Origin: a virus
DNA length: 36,268 nucleotides
Virus record (IMG/VR): IMGVR_UViG_3300025769_000355
Span: 1 to 36,268 of that record
Reading direction: 5' to 3' (one strand)
Shown one piece after another: positions 1 through 8,869 of the stretch. Below the pieces are notes generated by a model that saw only the letters and a list, made by a program, of their open reading frames with translations, had not been told where the DNA came from and ran no database searches. Every line of letters begins with the position of its first letter. The first letter of the stretch is position 1. A program made the translations under genes and the position numbers.

Positions 1-2101
1 CTTGGTCTAATTTAACTCCTATAACATCTCCATTAGTATAAGAAGCACCATAAGAACTATCTGTGCTGCCATCTCTTTGAGTTCCATCTTGGTTATACCA
101 AAAAGCCTCTGACCAATTTTGAGGGTCAGCAGCACTTAAATTTCTATTAGCACTTGCTATACCTATTTTTGTTAATCCAACTGTAGTAACTAAATATTCA
201 GCATACCATTTTCCTGATTCAATAATTTGTGATGCAAACTGTCCACCAAAACTACTACCGTGAACTATCTTTAAATTACCTTCTGATAAAGTAGTGTAAG
301 CATCAGGTATTAAAGGATTAAGCGTAGCAAAGTTATTCGTAGGACTATCAACAGATATATCTGACTCTGTTAGGTTATTAGAAGTCCAGTCATTATTGTT
401 ACCACTTTGGTCTAGCCAGTATGCGTACTCTCGTTTGTCAGCGAAAGCCATATAGATGTAGTTATCACCATTTCCATTCATACCTCCACCACGAGCCTTT
501 ATTTGGAAACCATTAGAATCAAAATCAATACCTAATTCATAGTTTGTTGTTTGTTCTATAGTTTCTGCATCTGATGTATTAGGTTCAAGAAAAGACCTAA
601 CTTCATTTGTAGGATTTCTAGTACTATCAAAAATAAGCCAATCAGCACCACCGTTTGTTTTTCGTATAAGAACGAATGCGGGTTTAAATCCTAATGTCAC
701 ACTCGGTCCTGCTAAATTACCATTACCAGTATAACTTCCAAACTTACTATACCCAGTTACACTATGCCAACAGTAGGCTATAAATCCTTCATTATTTGTA
801 TTAACATTGTTTGCATTTATTGTTCCATCTTGTAATGTAAAAGTTGTAGAACTTCTTGCTCCTATTCCTCCACCTGATTGCCCAGTTGCAACATTAAATA
901 CAGCACCTGTTTCATTTAAACCTAATGCTTCATTAGTACCTAAGCTAACGTGTCCTGTGTACCAAGTGCTTCCATTATCGCGTCCTTTCAATATCACCAT
1001 ATCAGGTGTAGAACTAAGTCCGTGTCCTACAGTTTGATTAGAACCTCCATTGCCAGTATAAGAAACTATACTCTGTCCATAAGTAGGATTTGCTCTGACA
1101 GTTGAAGTAATACTTCCGTTAGTGTTAGTAGCATTAGAGCCACCCATATCCCAGCTCCAAGCTACATAAGAATATCCGTTAGTAAACCAATCTGTATTAG
1201 ATGTAAAACCATCAGTAGTAGGAGCAATAGAAGTTAAACCTGAATAAAATGCGTTAGTTAATGAAGTAGAACCATACCTATCAAAACCAGTAATTGCATC
1301 ACTTATTGCAGAATTTTGTGCATTTAGCCTTGATTTTGCCCAGACTAAATCAGCTTTAAACCCTACACCACCTACATACATAGGTGCAGTATTTTTCCAA
1401 GTAACCGTACTAAAACCTTCTACTGTATAGTCTTGTTTAAACGGTAGGTAGAATCCATTAGTACCATAAGTGCCTGAATACTTTATAGGCTTCCATTCAC
1501 CGTATGTACCTGTTTCACCGAAGTCTGCTGGGGTTAAGGCTTGTCCATCTATGAAGTTTACTTCACCTAAAAAACCATCGTGATAAGCAGAAGGATTACC
1601 ATCTGAACTTCTTGCACCTAAAAAATGACTGTTAGCATTATTTATACAAGAATTTGGAGAGCCTGAAGCTACATCAGTTCCAGTTAATGTAATTTCAGAA
1701 CCATTAACATACATTCTTAGTCTATGACTTGCAGTTGCATTTGCAGAATCCCAAACAACTATAATATGTAACCAAGCACTTGGGTCACGATATTTGGCAT
1801 TGCTTGTTTTAGTGTAAGTAGCAGAGGCAGTTTTAACTTGCAAAGAAAGTTCATCTGTATCTGTAAATCTTAATACATCTCGAACACTTGAAGAAATATA
1901 TGCACCAAATAAAGCTGGATATGAAGAATTTGTTATATTTCCTCTTTTTACCCAACCACTCCAAGTCCATTTGTTTAAATTACCAGCACTAGATGGAGTC
2001 CAACCTAGATAAGGTGAGTCATCATCATTAAACTTAAGACTCTGGTCTATAGTATAAGCCTCTCCAGACTTATACATCCATTGTGGTGAACCTATTGCCA
2101 T
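1..2101 (-). CDS. LamG-type (concanavalin-like) tail appendage protein, C-terminus off the window edge
   Basis: The reading frame opens at an ATG at 2101 and stays open to base 1, giving 700 visible residues with no stop. The N-terminal ~230 residues have the LamG/jelly-roll look (WTWSGWVKRG, WLHIIVVWDSA, RLRMYVNGS, LGARSSDG, FLGEVNFIDGQ). Then come Gly/Ser/Thr/Asn-rich repeats typical of large marine phage appendage proteins (VSYTGNGG, DMVILKGRDNGSTW), and a SPRY-like tail (WYAEYLVTT, GDVIGVKLDQ). It follows the tail fibre gene and probably forms a receptor-binding or glycan-binding virion appendage. Joined to the right edge of the window, the frame continues in phase for 9 codons to a TAG. 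Homologues usually run further, so the true C-terminus is uncertain. The family is recognised by pattern only. Confidence 0.75.
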   Translation of the reverse strand, partial: MAIGSPQWMYKSGEAYTIDQSLKFNDDDSPYLGWTPSSAGNLNKWTWSGWVKRGNITNSSYPALFGAYISSSVRDVLRFTDTDELSLQVKTASATYTKTSNAKYRDPSAWLHIIVVWDSANATASHRLRMYVNGSEITLTGTDVASGSPNSCINNANSHFLGARSSDGNPSAYHDGFLGEVNFIDGQALTPADFGETGTYGEWKPIKYSGTYGTNGFYLPFKQDYTVEGFSTVTWKNTAPMYVGGVGFKADLVWAKSRLNAQNSAISDAITGFDRYGSTSLTNAFYSGLTSIAPTTDGFTSNTDWFTNGYSYVAWSWDMGGSNATNTNGSITSTVRANPTYGQSIVSYTGNGGSNQTVGHGLSSTPDMVILKGRDNGSTWYTGHVSLGTNEALGLNETGAVFNVATGQSGGGIGARSSTTFTLQDGTINANNVNTNNEGFIAYCWHSVTGYSKFGSYTGNGNLAGPSVTLGFKPAFVLIRKTNGGADWLIFDSTRNPTNEVRSFLEPNTSDAETIEQTTNYELGIDFDSNGFQIKARGGGMNGNGDNYIYMAFADKREYAYWLDQSGNNNDWTSNNLTESDISVDSPTNNFATLNPLIPDAYTTLSEGNLKIVHGSSFGGQFASQIIESGKWYAEYLVTTVGLTKIGIASANRNLSAADPQNWSEAFWYNQDGTQRDGSTDSSYGASYTNGDVIGVKLDQ

Positions 2102-2102
2102 A

Positions 2103-3476
2103 TTATGCGAAAGCCAGTTGTGGAGTTCCTAGTAAAATTCTTCCTGAAGCAACGACAACATAAGGAACAATGTCAGTTGCCGAAGCTGTAGAGGTTAGTG
2201 TCAGTCCAGCACCTCCAGCAGTTTCGTAGTCTGTACCTAGTGCTACTGTACGAGAGCCTGTGCCATCTTGTATGAATGTGATAAAGCCAGACTGTCCTAC
2301 TGTTTCCGTAGTAGGATTGGCTAGAGTTACATTACCTGTAAGTGTAAGTACAAAGTTTTGATTCGTGCTAAAGTTAAGAGTAACTGAACCTGTGTTTGAT
2401 GTGTCAGTATCAGTAGAACCTTGTGCTGCTCCCGTCATAGTGCCACCAGACTTCATTAAAGCACCAGCAGCAGCTACATTAGTAGCGTCAGTTACATCAG
2501 CACTAGCTTCAATACCATCTAGTTTAGCACCATCTGTAGCTACATCTCTACCATCAAATGTAGAGTTAGTAGTAATAGCACCAGTCATTGCACCACCAGT
2601 CTTAGGTAAGGCAGCATCCAAGGCTGTTTGTAAGCCTGTAGTATCTGCAACAACTAAGGCTCTAGCAGCTGCTTGATTACTAGCGTTACCAATAAATACA
2701 TTACCATCATTCAAGTTTGGAGTAGCATTAGAACGTCCTGCACCACCAACTTTAATAATACCAGCAGTAGCGTGAACCCTCTGTATCTTACCTACATTCT
2801 GAATTAAGCTACTCTCACCTGTAGGAGCACTATTAGTTAATGCACCAGCAGTTGTAGAAACATACAAGGTATCCCCTAAAGCCCACCCAGCATAATCTGT
2901 TTTAGTATCTGCAAGAGAACCAAAGGTTACAATCTCAACACTAGCATTATTATTAGCAGCAGCATACGCTAAACCAAAGGCAGGCATCTTAGCACTATCA
3001 TTAGCATCAGCAAGACCTACCGTAGGTACATCACCAGAAACACCTTTGATATATACTACCTGACCCTGAGTAATTGCAACGCCTTCATCATTCTTAGCTG
3101 TAAATCGAATAGGTCCGTTTAAAGGACCAATGAAATCAGGAGCAGTAACTGAACCAGTAAAGGTTGCGCCAGTAAGCATTGCTGCGCCTGCTGCGGTTAC
3201 GTTTGTTACGTCTGTTACATCAGCATTAGTTTCAACAGTATCTAACTTTGTACCATCTGCTGATAAATCTCTACCATCAACAGTTTCTGAGCCGCTCATA
3301 ACTATATTACCAGTCATAGTACCACCTGCTAATGGTAGCTTAGTAGCGTCTGTTACACCTGCTAGTAGGTTTGTGGCTGTTACTTTCTTAGAAGTACCAC
3401 TATCATTAATTAATAGTTCTTCACTTCCTGCTAATGAAGTTTTTGCTGCTAAGGCTGATACTTTAGTTGTTGCCAT
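2103..3476 (-). CDS. Repeat-containing tail fibre protein
   Basis: A 457-residue protein of low complexity, rich in Ala, Thr, Gly, Asp and Val, with the short fibre signatures LPLAGGTMTG and GGTMTGA. A ~42-residue module occurs twice, at about residues 67-108 and 308-349. Both copies follow the pattern DGRD, DG-KLD, ADVTD-TNV, AAGA and end in TFTG or TMTG. The middle part (about 120-245) looks like a beta-rich decoration or trimerisation domain, and the C-terminus (about 360-457) resembles fibre tip regions. It lies between capsid-proximal genes and the LamG-type protein, which suits a distal tail appendage. Receptor specificity cannot be read from the sequence. Confidence 0.75.
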   Translation of the reverse strand: MATTKVSALAAKTSLAGSEELLINDSGTSKKVTATNLLAGVTDATKLPLAGGTMTGNIVMSGSETVDGRDLSADGTKLDTVETNADVTDVTNVTAAGAAMLTGATFTGSVTAPDFIGPLNGPIRFTAKNDEGVAITQGQVVYIKGVSGDVPTVGLADANDSAKMPAFGLAYAAANNNASVEIVTFGSLADTKTDYAGWALGDTLYVSTTAGALTNSAPTGESSLIQNVGKIQRVHATAGIIKVGGAGRSNATPNLNDGNVFIGNASNQAAARALVVADTTGLQTALDAALPKTGGAMTGAITTNSTFDGRDVATDGAKLDGIEASADVTDATNVAAAGALMKSGGTMTGAAQGSTDTDTSNTGSVTLNFSTNQNFVLTLTGNVTLANPTTETVGQSGFITFIQDGTGSRTVALGTDYETAGGAGLTLTSTASATDIVPYVVVASGRILLGTPQLAFA

Positions 3477-3478
3477 AT

Positions 3479-3664
3479 TTACTCCGTAATAATGTAGTTA
3501 GGTGATGCTGCTGTAGATGTTTCAGTAATAATGTAATAACCACCTTGTTCAATTTCAATTTCTGCTGCTGTAGATTGTGTGACATCAAACTCTCTTTCCC
3601 ATTGCCTTCTGTTAAGGTACATCCCAATAGTTTTCTTTTGTTTCCAACCAAATTTCTTAGCCAT
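3479..3664 (-). CDS. Small protein of unknown function in the tail fibre operon
   Basis: A 61-residue product with a basic N-terminus (MAKKFGWKQKKTIG) and a Thr/Ile-rich C-terminus that may be beta-structured (GGYYIITE). The ATG overlaps the stop of the upstream gene as TAATG, so translation is probably coupled. Just downstream comes the ATG of the fibre gene, across a 2-bp gap. I do not recognise a family. The position suggests a small virion or appendage-adaptor component, but that is inference. A frame-shifted overlapping ORF at 3463-3651 was discarded in its favour because of the TAATG coupling. Confidence 0.6.
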   Translation of the reverse strand: MAKKFGWKQKKTIGMYLNRRQWEREFDVTQSTAAEIEIEQGGYYIITETSTAASPNYIITE

Positions 3665-4263
3665 TATAAACCTTCTCTAAAATGTCTGACACCTGCTGCT
3701 TGTCTTTCTGATAAACTTCTAAGCTCTACTTTAAACTGCTCAACTAAAGGAGCAAAAGCTATTTGCTGAGCCGTGGAAGTATCTCTTTTAATACTCTTGC
3801 CGGTAGGAATCTGAGGTGCTTTAGTAGCTGTTCTCTTTCTTTCGTCTGTCTTGACACTAAACAATCCTCCCATCCTATCTTTATATTCTGTTGTCTTTAC
3901 TTTAAGACCTGCTTCGTGAGACTTAGAAGAAGGCTCTGTACCTTTGTATTCCTTAGGTTTGTTTTCCATAGATAAATCTGTAACAGGTTCTAGTACGTCT
4001 TGTTCTTCAGTCATACTATCTAACATTTCCATTAGATTGTCTACTTCACTAGTTTCTTCATCAATACTATCGTCTGGAAACTGCAGACCATTCTCTTCAA
4101 CGTATGCTGCAACCTCTTCAGGACTTGCTCCGGGATTTTCTATTTTATATGTACGCTCTAGTATTTCATCATATAACTTTTTAATTTTATTCTTAAATGC
4201 TTCTAGCTCTAGACGACTAGAAGAATCTTCAAATAAACTAATGTGTTTTCTTTTAGTAGCCAT
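3664..4263 (-). CDS. Hypothetical protein with acidic centre, capsid-tail gene interval
   Basis: A 199-residue hydrophilic protein. The N-terminal ~45 residues are basic and helical (KNKIKKLYDEILERTYKI), the centre (about 60-95) is strongly acidic, and the C-terminal third is Lys/Arg/Ser/Thr-rich before a helical end. There are no membrane segments and no signal peptide. It lies between the Zn-ribbon gene and the small tail gene and is co-transcribed with them. Its start follows the upstream TAG by 1 bp with only a weak ribosome-binding site, which suggests coupling. No family was recognised. Confidence 0.65.
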   Translation of the reverse strand: MATKRKHISLFEDSSSRLELEAFKNKIKKLYDEILERTYKIENPGASPEEVAAYVEENGLQFPDDSIDEETSEVDNLMEMLDSMTEEQDVLEPVTDLSMENKPKEYKGTEPSSKSHEAGLKVKTTEYKDRMGGLFSVKTDERKRTATKAPQIPTGKSIKRDTSTAQQIAFAPLVEQFKVELRSLSERQAAGVRHFREGL

Positions 4264-4264
4264 A

Positions 4265-4516
4265 CTATCCCGTATAAGATTGATTCTTTTGACTTTCTGT
4301 CATTGACTTTCTTTTCTGTTCTCTCATATTCCATTTATGAGTATCAGCAGCAAAAGAACTATAGTTGCTACCGTATTGAAAATTAGTACAGAAACTTAAT
4401 TTATAATGAGCAGGTTCTCCACATTCTTCACAAATCTGAGTCTCCTCTCTTTTACTGTAAGATACTAACATCTCTGTAGTATGTTTGTTCTTACATTCAA
4501 AATCATAAAAAGGCAT
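4265..4516 (-). CDS. FmdB-type zinc-ribbon small protein
   Basis: An 83-residue protein starting MPFYDFECKNKH, which matches the start of FmdB-family zinc ribbons. Candidate zinc ligands are Cys8, His12, Cys29 and Cys32 (ICEECGE); the second knuckle residue is His in place of the usual Cys. The C-terminal half is polar. A good ribosome-binding site (AGGAG) precedes the ATG. The gene follows the major capsid gene in the same operon. Phage members of this family are common but lack a defined role; DNA or RNA binding, or a regulatory role late in infection, is possible. Confidence 0.7.
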   Translation of the reverse strand: MPFYDFECKNKHTTEMLVSYSKREETQICEECGEPAHYKLSFCTNFQYGSNYSSFAADTHKWNMREQKRKSMTESQKNQSYTG

Positions 4517-4542
4517 AGTTACTCCTAATTAATTCAGTGTAA

Positions 4543-4560
4543 CCCTCTCGTGAGAAAGGG
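4543..4560 (-). terminator. Hairpin just downstream of the major capsid gene
   Basis: In the minus-strand transcript, CCCT pairs with AGGG across an imperfect CTC/GAG-containing stem, 17 bases after the capsid stop codon. No U-run follows, so this is at best a partial terminator or an mRNA-stability hairpin that could raise capsid mRNA relative to downstream genes. Confidence 0.35.
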
Positions 4561-4576
4561 CTACTGCTCAATTAAC

Positions 4577-5515
4577 TTATGAGCCCGGTACTACGAAAGC
4601 AAGTCCTGCGTTATTACGCATTTCTCCAACACCATAAATAGTGTCAGAAGTGAACAAGTCACCAAGATACTCCTGTTTATATTGAGTCTGGCTCCTGACG
4701 CCCACTTGTTCCGCTAGAGCGATTGCATCTTTGTGTAGTAATACACCTACTCTATCCGCACCAGAGTTACCTGCTGCTGAAGGACAGTTAGATGAAATGT
4801 ATACGTCTACACCGTAGATTTGACCAATCTTACCGGTTTTAATTGCGTCACCAGAACCAATGAACTGTTGCTCAGTGAATCTGTTGATACCTAGCAAGTC
4901 ATTAGCACAGACTGGTGGAATGATTAATGAACGATTGTCCATTGGTACATCCGCATCGTCAAGTTTTAGAAGCATAGCTCTAATACCTGCGTCTGTAATG
5001 TCTGCTGCGTTTGAAGAAGAACCGTTGTAGAAAGCTGCTGTACCTGAACCTAGGTATGCTTTTTCCCAAGATGAAGCTCCAGAACCGCCTACAGTACCGC
5101 CCTGTAAACCTTCAGTAAGGTTTAGTAGGTCAGTGTCCACCTGTTTGGCGAGAGCATAGCCCGCATCGTCAGTGTAGAACTTTCTGAGAGAGCTCAATGC
5201 TTGAACTTCTGTGATATCTTCAATCAATACAGAGTATTCATAGTGCTTATCAATCGAAAGATTGGTAGTACCGTGAGTATCGCCCTGAATTGCTACTTTT
5301 GTATTTGCTGCCTTAGCTGTCGCAGAACCACGAGTCGGCGTTGGAATGTGAATAGTATCACCTTTTTTACCTTTATGATTCAAGCGAGTAACTAATGGAG
5401 CGACCACCAAGTTTGATTTGTACGCTGCGATAGTCTCATCCGACCAAATTTCTGGGATGAAATTCGCACCCGTAGTAACCGTTTGATGGTTAGTGCCGAT
5501 TGCACCTGTTGCCAT
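4577..5515 (-). CDS. Major capsid protein
   Basis: A 312-residue protein placed immediately after the scaffold gene, the standard position for the major capsid protein. The sequence has the HK97-fold look of podovirus coats: an N-arm (MATGAIGTNHQTVTTGANF), the start of the body IPEIWSDETIAAYKSNLV, then GDTIHIPTPTRGSA and ALAKQVDTDLL, and late strands that include IYGVDVYISSNCP. The segment SSLRKFYTDDAGYALAKQ resembles the spine-helix region. A strong ribosome-binding site (CAGGAG) precedes the start. The protein builds the icosahedral head in the cytoplasm. The assignment rests on synteny plus pattern. Confidence 0.9.
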   Translation of the reverse strand: MATGAIGTNHQTVTTGANFIPEIWSDETIAAYKSNLVVAPLVTRLNHKGKKGDTIHIPTPTRGSATAKAANTKVAIQGDTHGTTNLSIDKHYEYSVLIEDITEVQALSSLRKFYTDDAGYALAKQVDTDLLNLTEGLQGGTVGGSGASSWEKAYLGSGTAAFYNGSSSNAADITDAGIRAMLLKLDDADVPMDNRSLIIPPVCANDLLGINRFTEQQFIGSGDAIKTGKIGQIYGVDVYISSNCPSAAGNSGADRVGVLLHKDAIALAEQVGVRSQTQYKQEYLGDLFTSDTIYGVGEMRNNAGLAFVVPGS

Positions 5516-5546
5516 AATATTACTCCTGTGTTATAGTATAATCAAA

Positions 5547-6362
5547 TTATTTGACTCTACCTTCAGCATAGGCATTGTATATTTCATCAGCTAAGTCTGC
5601 ATATCTATTAGGGTCTGTTGTTTTAAGACGTATTAGGTCTGCCCTACGATATGTTTTCTTACCTGCTGTAGATTCGCTTGAACTTCTAGATTCAGTCTTA
5701 CTAGATTTTAGTGCTTTCTTTCTCGTTTCTGCTTGTTCTTTTTTAACTTCTGCAGTTTTATCAATCATTGAACGCTCTTTCCAGTGTGTCAATAATTCAT
5801 CTGCTGCGTCATAGTTATAAGAATCAGCTTCTTGAAATAAGTTAGTTCTAAATTTACTAGCTTGAACCCAATCTTGAAATTTAGCATCTTGTACAATGTC
5901 TACATAATCAGGATGAGTCTGTTCCAGTTGTGCCTTGCTCGTTTCTTGTTTTTGCTGAGCTTGGAATTTCTGAAACTCTTGAAACTTAGGATGTTTTTCT
6001 ATTAAAGAATTAACCGCTTTATTGGGGTCTTCAAAAAAATCTTCTTCTGTTTCGTTGTTGTTTGAGTTTTGTGTCGCTTGACTTGTCTGTGGGTCATTTC
6101 TAGATATTTCGGCTTTAAGGAAACTGTCTGATAAACTTCTTAACTCTCCAATCTCTTGGCTTTTACGTCCAAGTTCTTGTTCTAAGTTTTGATAGCTCTT
6201 GACTATATCCTCTACACTTTTACCTGAGAATTTATCCGGGACTTCAAAAGCAGGTTCTTGTGTTTCTGCTTCCCCAGCCTCTAGGGTTTCTTCAGGTTCT
6301 ACTGTGTTTTCTACCTCTACATCTGCTGATTCGTCAACAGGGTCTACTACTATATTGCTCAT
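5547..6362 (-). CDS. Capsid scaffolding protein
   Basis: A 271-residue, highly charged, predicted helical protein. The N-terminal ~40 residues are acidic (Glu-, Asp- and Val-rich). A coiled coil follows (VEDIVKSYQNLEQELGRKSQEI), then a Gln/Lys/Glu-rich helical middle, and the C-terminus is basic (about residues 215-271, KKTYRRADLIRLK). An acidic-coiled-basic layout and a place between portal and major capsid genes are typical of podovirus scaffolds, whose basic C-terminus contacts the coat protein. It is probably absent from mature heads. Confidence 0.85.
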   Translation of the reverse strand: MSNIVVDPVDESADVEVENTVEPEETLEAGEAETQEPAFEVPDKFSGKSVEDIVKSYQNLEQELGRKSQEIGELRSLSDSFLKAEISRNDPQTSQATQNSNNNETEEDFFEDPNKAVNSLIEKHPKFQEFQKFQAQQKQETSKAQLEQTHPDYVDIVQDAKFQDWVQASKFRTNLFQEADSYNYDAADELLTHWKERSMIDKTAEVKKEQAETRKKALKSSKTESRSSSESTAGKKTYRRADLIRLKTTDPNRYADLADEIYNAYAEGRVK

Positions 6363-6410
6363 ATCATTGTTCTCCGCCCGTTAGGGTTATGAAGTTGTAA
6401 AAAGATGACG

Positions 6411-6644
6411 CTAGTTGTCTAGTTCTGTCATCGCTGCTTTTGTTGCGTCTTCTAAAACAATCATCTGTCTTAGAATTGACAACTGACCTCTGGCAAACCA
6501 TAGGTCTTTTTCGTTATTGATAGATTCTATTCTCTTGACTGATTCAGACATAACCTTTAATTCTTCTATAAGGTCTGCCCATCCTTCAGTTTCTAATAAG
6601 TCAATCCTATCTCTATAAAATTCTTCGTCTTCTTTATTTGCCAT
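6411..6644 (-). CDS. Small helical protein of unknown function in the head operon
   Basis: A 77-residue acidic, all-helical product (WADLIEELKVMSESVKRIES, then DLWFARGQLSILRQMIVLED). It resembles the small helical proteins often found between portal and scaffold in marine podoviruses, but I cannot name a family with certainty. The start overlaps the stop of the upstream gene as TAATG. A role in head assembly is suggested only by position. Confidence 0.6.
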   Translation of the reverse strand: MANKEDEEFYRDRIDLLETEGWADLIEELKVMSESVKRIESINNEKDLWFARGQLSILRQMIVLEDATKAAMTELDN

Positions 6645-6934
6645 TAAGATTTTTTGTGTCTATTGCAAAAATTTCTAGCTGCTGCTTCAGAGCTAAAGCC
6701 CCATTTCTTTAATGCTAATGCTTTACGGGTAGGCTTACCTTTCGCATCTATCATAGGTCCTGCCATACCGGCAAATCTACAAGCAAAGGATACACGTCTA
6801 CTATCTGTTCCGCTTCCTTGTGGTGCTTTTAGATTGCCTCCTGTCTCTCTATTATAAGAAGCTCTACCTTTAGCGTTTAAGCCACCTTTAGGATTCTTAC
6901 CTTCTTTACGCTGCCACGCTGCTGTCTTAGCCAT
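6644..6934 (-). CDS. DUF6321-like small basic protein
   Basis: A 96-residue basic protein with the recognisable pattern AWQRKEGKNPKGGLNAKGRASY followed by RRVSFACRFAGMAG and a C-terminal NFCNRHKKS. This resembles the DUF6321 family, found in many marine phages between portal and scaffold or tail genes. The two conserved Cys (in FACRF and NFCNR) could bind metal or DNA. The function of the family is unknown. The gene is in the head operon, 3 bp from the portal stop. Confidence 0.7.
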   Translation of the reverse strand: MAKTAAWQRKEGKNPKGGLNAKGRASYNRETGGNLKAPQGSGTDSRRVSFACRFAGMAGPMIDAKGKPTRKALALKKWGFSSEAAARNFCNRHKKS

Positions 6935-6937
6935 ATA

Positions 6938-8869
6938 CTATCCTTGTAACTTTTCTTTTGCTGTAGCTATATTTAATAATGTTTCAGATTGTAAGTGTTC
7001 TATTTCAGGTATGTTTCTCATAGTTTCACTATCTTTATTTTCTGTGTCTGCTCTCATCTTATCAATAGAAGCTAAATCTTTTTGTAGTTTAAGGAACTTC
7101 TCTTGTATCTTAAGTTCACTAGGCTGTGCTGCTCCCGCTTCTGCTGCGTTCTTCATAGCCTTAGTTGATTCTTCTTGAGCTTCTGCTTGAGTCTTAGATA
7201 TATCTGCCTGTAATTGCTGTAGTTGTAGCTGTTGAGCCATCTGTTGCATTTGTTGTTCTTCAGGATTAGGCTGCATACCTTCCATAAGTGACTGTACAAC
7301 TTGTTCTCTGTTATGTATGCTAGAGTTTTGAAAGACAGATAATAATATAACATTAAAAGCAGGAGAGTCTTTAGGTATAGCTTGCAATAAACTAACCATT
7401 TGTTGTGCTTCTAGCTCTTTAGCCATAATACCCATAGTTGAATAAGGTATAAATTTATAATCGACAACAGGATATCTATCTACGTCAAACTGTACCTTTC
7501 TCCACAAACACTTATTAATCATAGGAATAAGGAATGTGTTTTGAAAGTTCATCAATGTACGCTTTTGTCTCTTAATTGCAGAAGATTGTTGCATAGACAT
7601 ACCTGCAGAGGTAGCTCTTTCTGCACTTCCTTGAGACGAATCTGAAGCACCTGTGCCCATTTGTATCATACTTTGTAGGCTTGCTACTTGATTGTATGTA
7701 TTTTGGTCGGTGCTACCTAAGGATAATGGCATTATTGCTTGTCTTGGGTCGCCATTAGTAAGAATAGTCTTACCCGGTCTGACTTCTAGCTTGACTCCGC
7801 GAGGCATACGAGTTGCGTCGGCAGCCATCATTGGTGTAGTAGTCAGAGCTAACGAGTCAATTCGTGCTCTCATTTCAGCGTCTAGTGCTTTTTGTGGATT
7901 ATATCCCTTCTCACAAACACCTCTACCCCAAAACTTGTTTGGTACAATGTCGTGTTGATATGATATAAAAGGTCTATCTTCCATCATAAATGGATTAGCA
8001 ATAGCTCTTAATATGTATTCATCGTTAGCCATAGTAACTACAGCTTCAACTAACTCATCATCATTATACTCAAAGTCATCCATATCTTCGTCTTCAGATA
8101 GGAATCTTGCGGGTACTTTACCCCAGTATTCTGTAATTTTTATTTGGTCGTTAGCGTCTGGACGCGACTCTTCAGGGTCAAAACCTTTTAATCTATCTAC
8201 ATTATAGCTACCTTCTATAGGTATATCTCTATATGTACCATTTTCTATACCTTCTATAATGCTATGTCTAGGTTTAATTACTTCGTGTGCAACGCCTAGT
8301 GCTTCTTGTATATTAACCGCAGAAGGGTCAATAAGAAATTCTTTTGGGCTAATAGCCTCTACTTTAACATCTACAGATACCGTTTCTTGTAGTATTCTCT
8401 CAGTTGTCATTGTTCCTTCTACAGGAACTTCTACTGGATATTTCCAAGTATTCTCTTCTACAGATATCTTACCAATACCAGTACCATATACAGCACCATT
8501 AAGAAAGACCTCACATAATGCGTCTTTACATCCTGTAGATTCTAAGTCTTCTTGAAGTAAATTTCTTACATACTCAGCATCGCTAGGGTCTTGGTCTAAC
8601 ATATCATCTTTGATATCAAACCATTTTCCTCTGCCAAATGTAGCCTCTTCGATTTCTGCTACAGATGATTCAACTGCTTGTTGTAATGCAGGAGATATTA
8701 ATCTAGATTTTTCAGACTGCCTAGTCTTATCACTAGCTTTCCATATGCCTCGCCATAGACGATAATATTCGTCCCACATATCTAAATAATTAGAATCTCT
8801 GTGGTTTCTCCACTCTTCTAATCGAGTGTCAAGCCATCCTGCTAGTCCTTGATATTTATTTTCTTCCAT
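6938..8869 (-). CDS. Portal protein (head-tail connector)
   Basis: A 643-residue protein directly after TerL with TGATG start-stop coupling. The N-terminus (WLDTRLEEWRNHRDSNYLDM, then YYRLWRGIW) and the early VESSVAEIEEATFGRGKWFD segment have the look of podovirus portals that bind DNA and TerL. The central part alternates beta strands and helices. The C-terminal ~110 residues form a Gln/Glu/Lys-rich helical barrel region (LQLQQLQADISKTQAEAQEE), like the portal barrel in P22-type proteins. Length fits that family (~500-730). It forms the dodecameric channel for DNA entry and exit. Confidence 0.88.
   Translation of the reverse strand: MEENKYQGLAGWLDTRLEEWRNHRDSNYLDMWDEYYRLWRGIWKASDKTRQSEKSRLISPALQQAVESSVAEIEEATFGRGKWFDIKDDMLDQDPSDAEYVRNLLQEDLESTGCKDALCEVFLNGAVYGTGIGKISVEENTWKYPVEVPVEGTMTTERILQETVSVDVKVEAISPKEFLIDPSAVNIQEALGVAHEVIKPRHSIIEGIENGTYRDIPIEGSYNVDRLKGFDPEESRPDANDQIKITEYWGKVPARFLSEDEDMDDFEYNDDELVEAVVTMANDEYILRAIANPFMMEDRPFISYQHDIVPNKFWGRGVCEKGYNPQKALDAEMRARIDSLALTTTPMMAADATRMPRGVKLEVRPGKTILTNGDPRQAIMPLSLGSTDQNTYNQVASLQSMIQMGTGASDSSQGSAERATSAGMSMQQSSAIKRQKRTLMNFQNTFLIPMINKCLWRKVQFDVDRYPVVDYKFIPYSTMGIMAKELEAQQMVSLLQAIPKDSPAFNVILLSVFQNSSIHNREQVVQSLMEGMQPNPEEQQMQQMAQQLQLQQLQADISKTQAEAQEESTKAMKNAAEAGAAQPSELKIQEKFLKLQKDLASIDKMRADTENKDSETMRNIPEIEHLQSETLLNIATAKEKLQG

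Noticed and set aside
4577-4640. T7-like frameshift in the major capsid gene (10A/10B type)
   Set aside because: No slippery heptamer in phase near the stop and no long open -1 frame beyond it.
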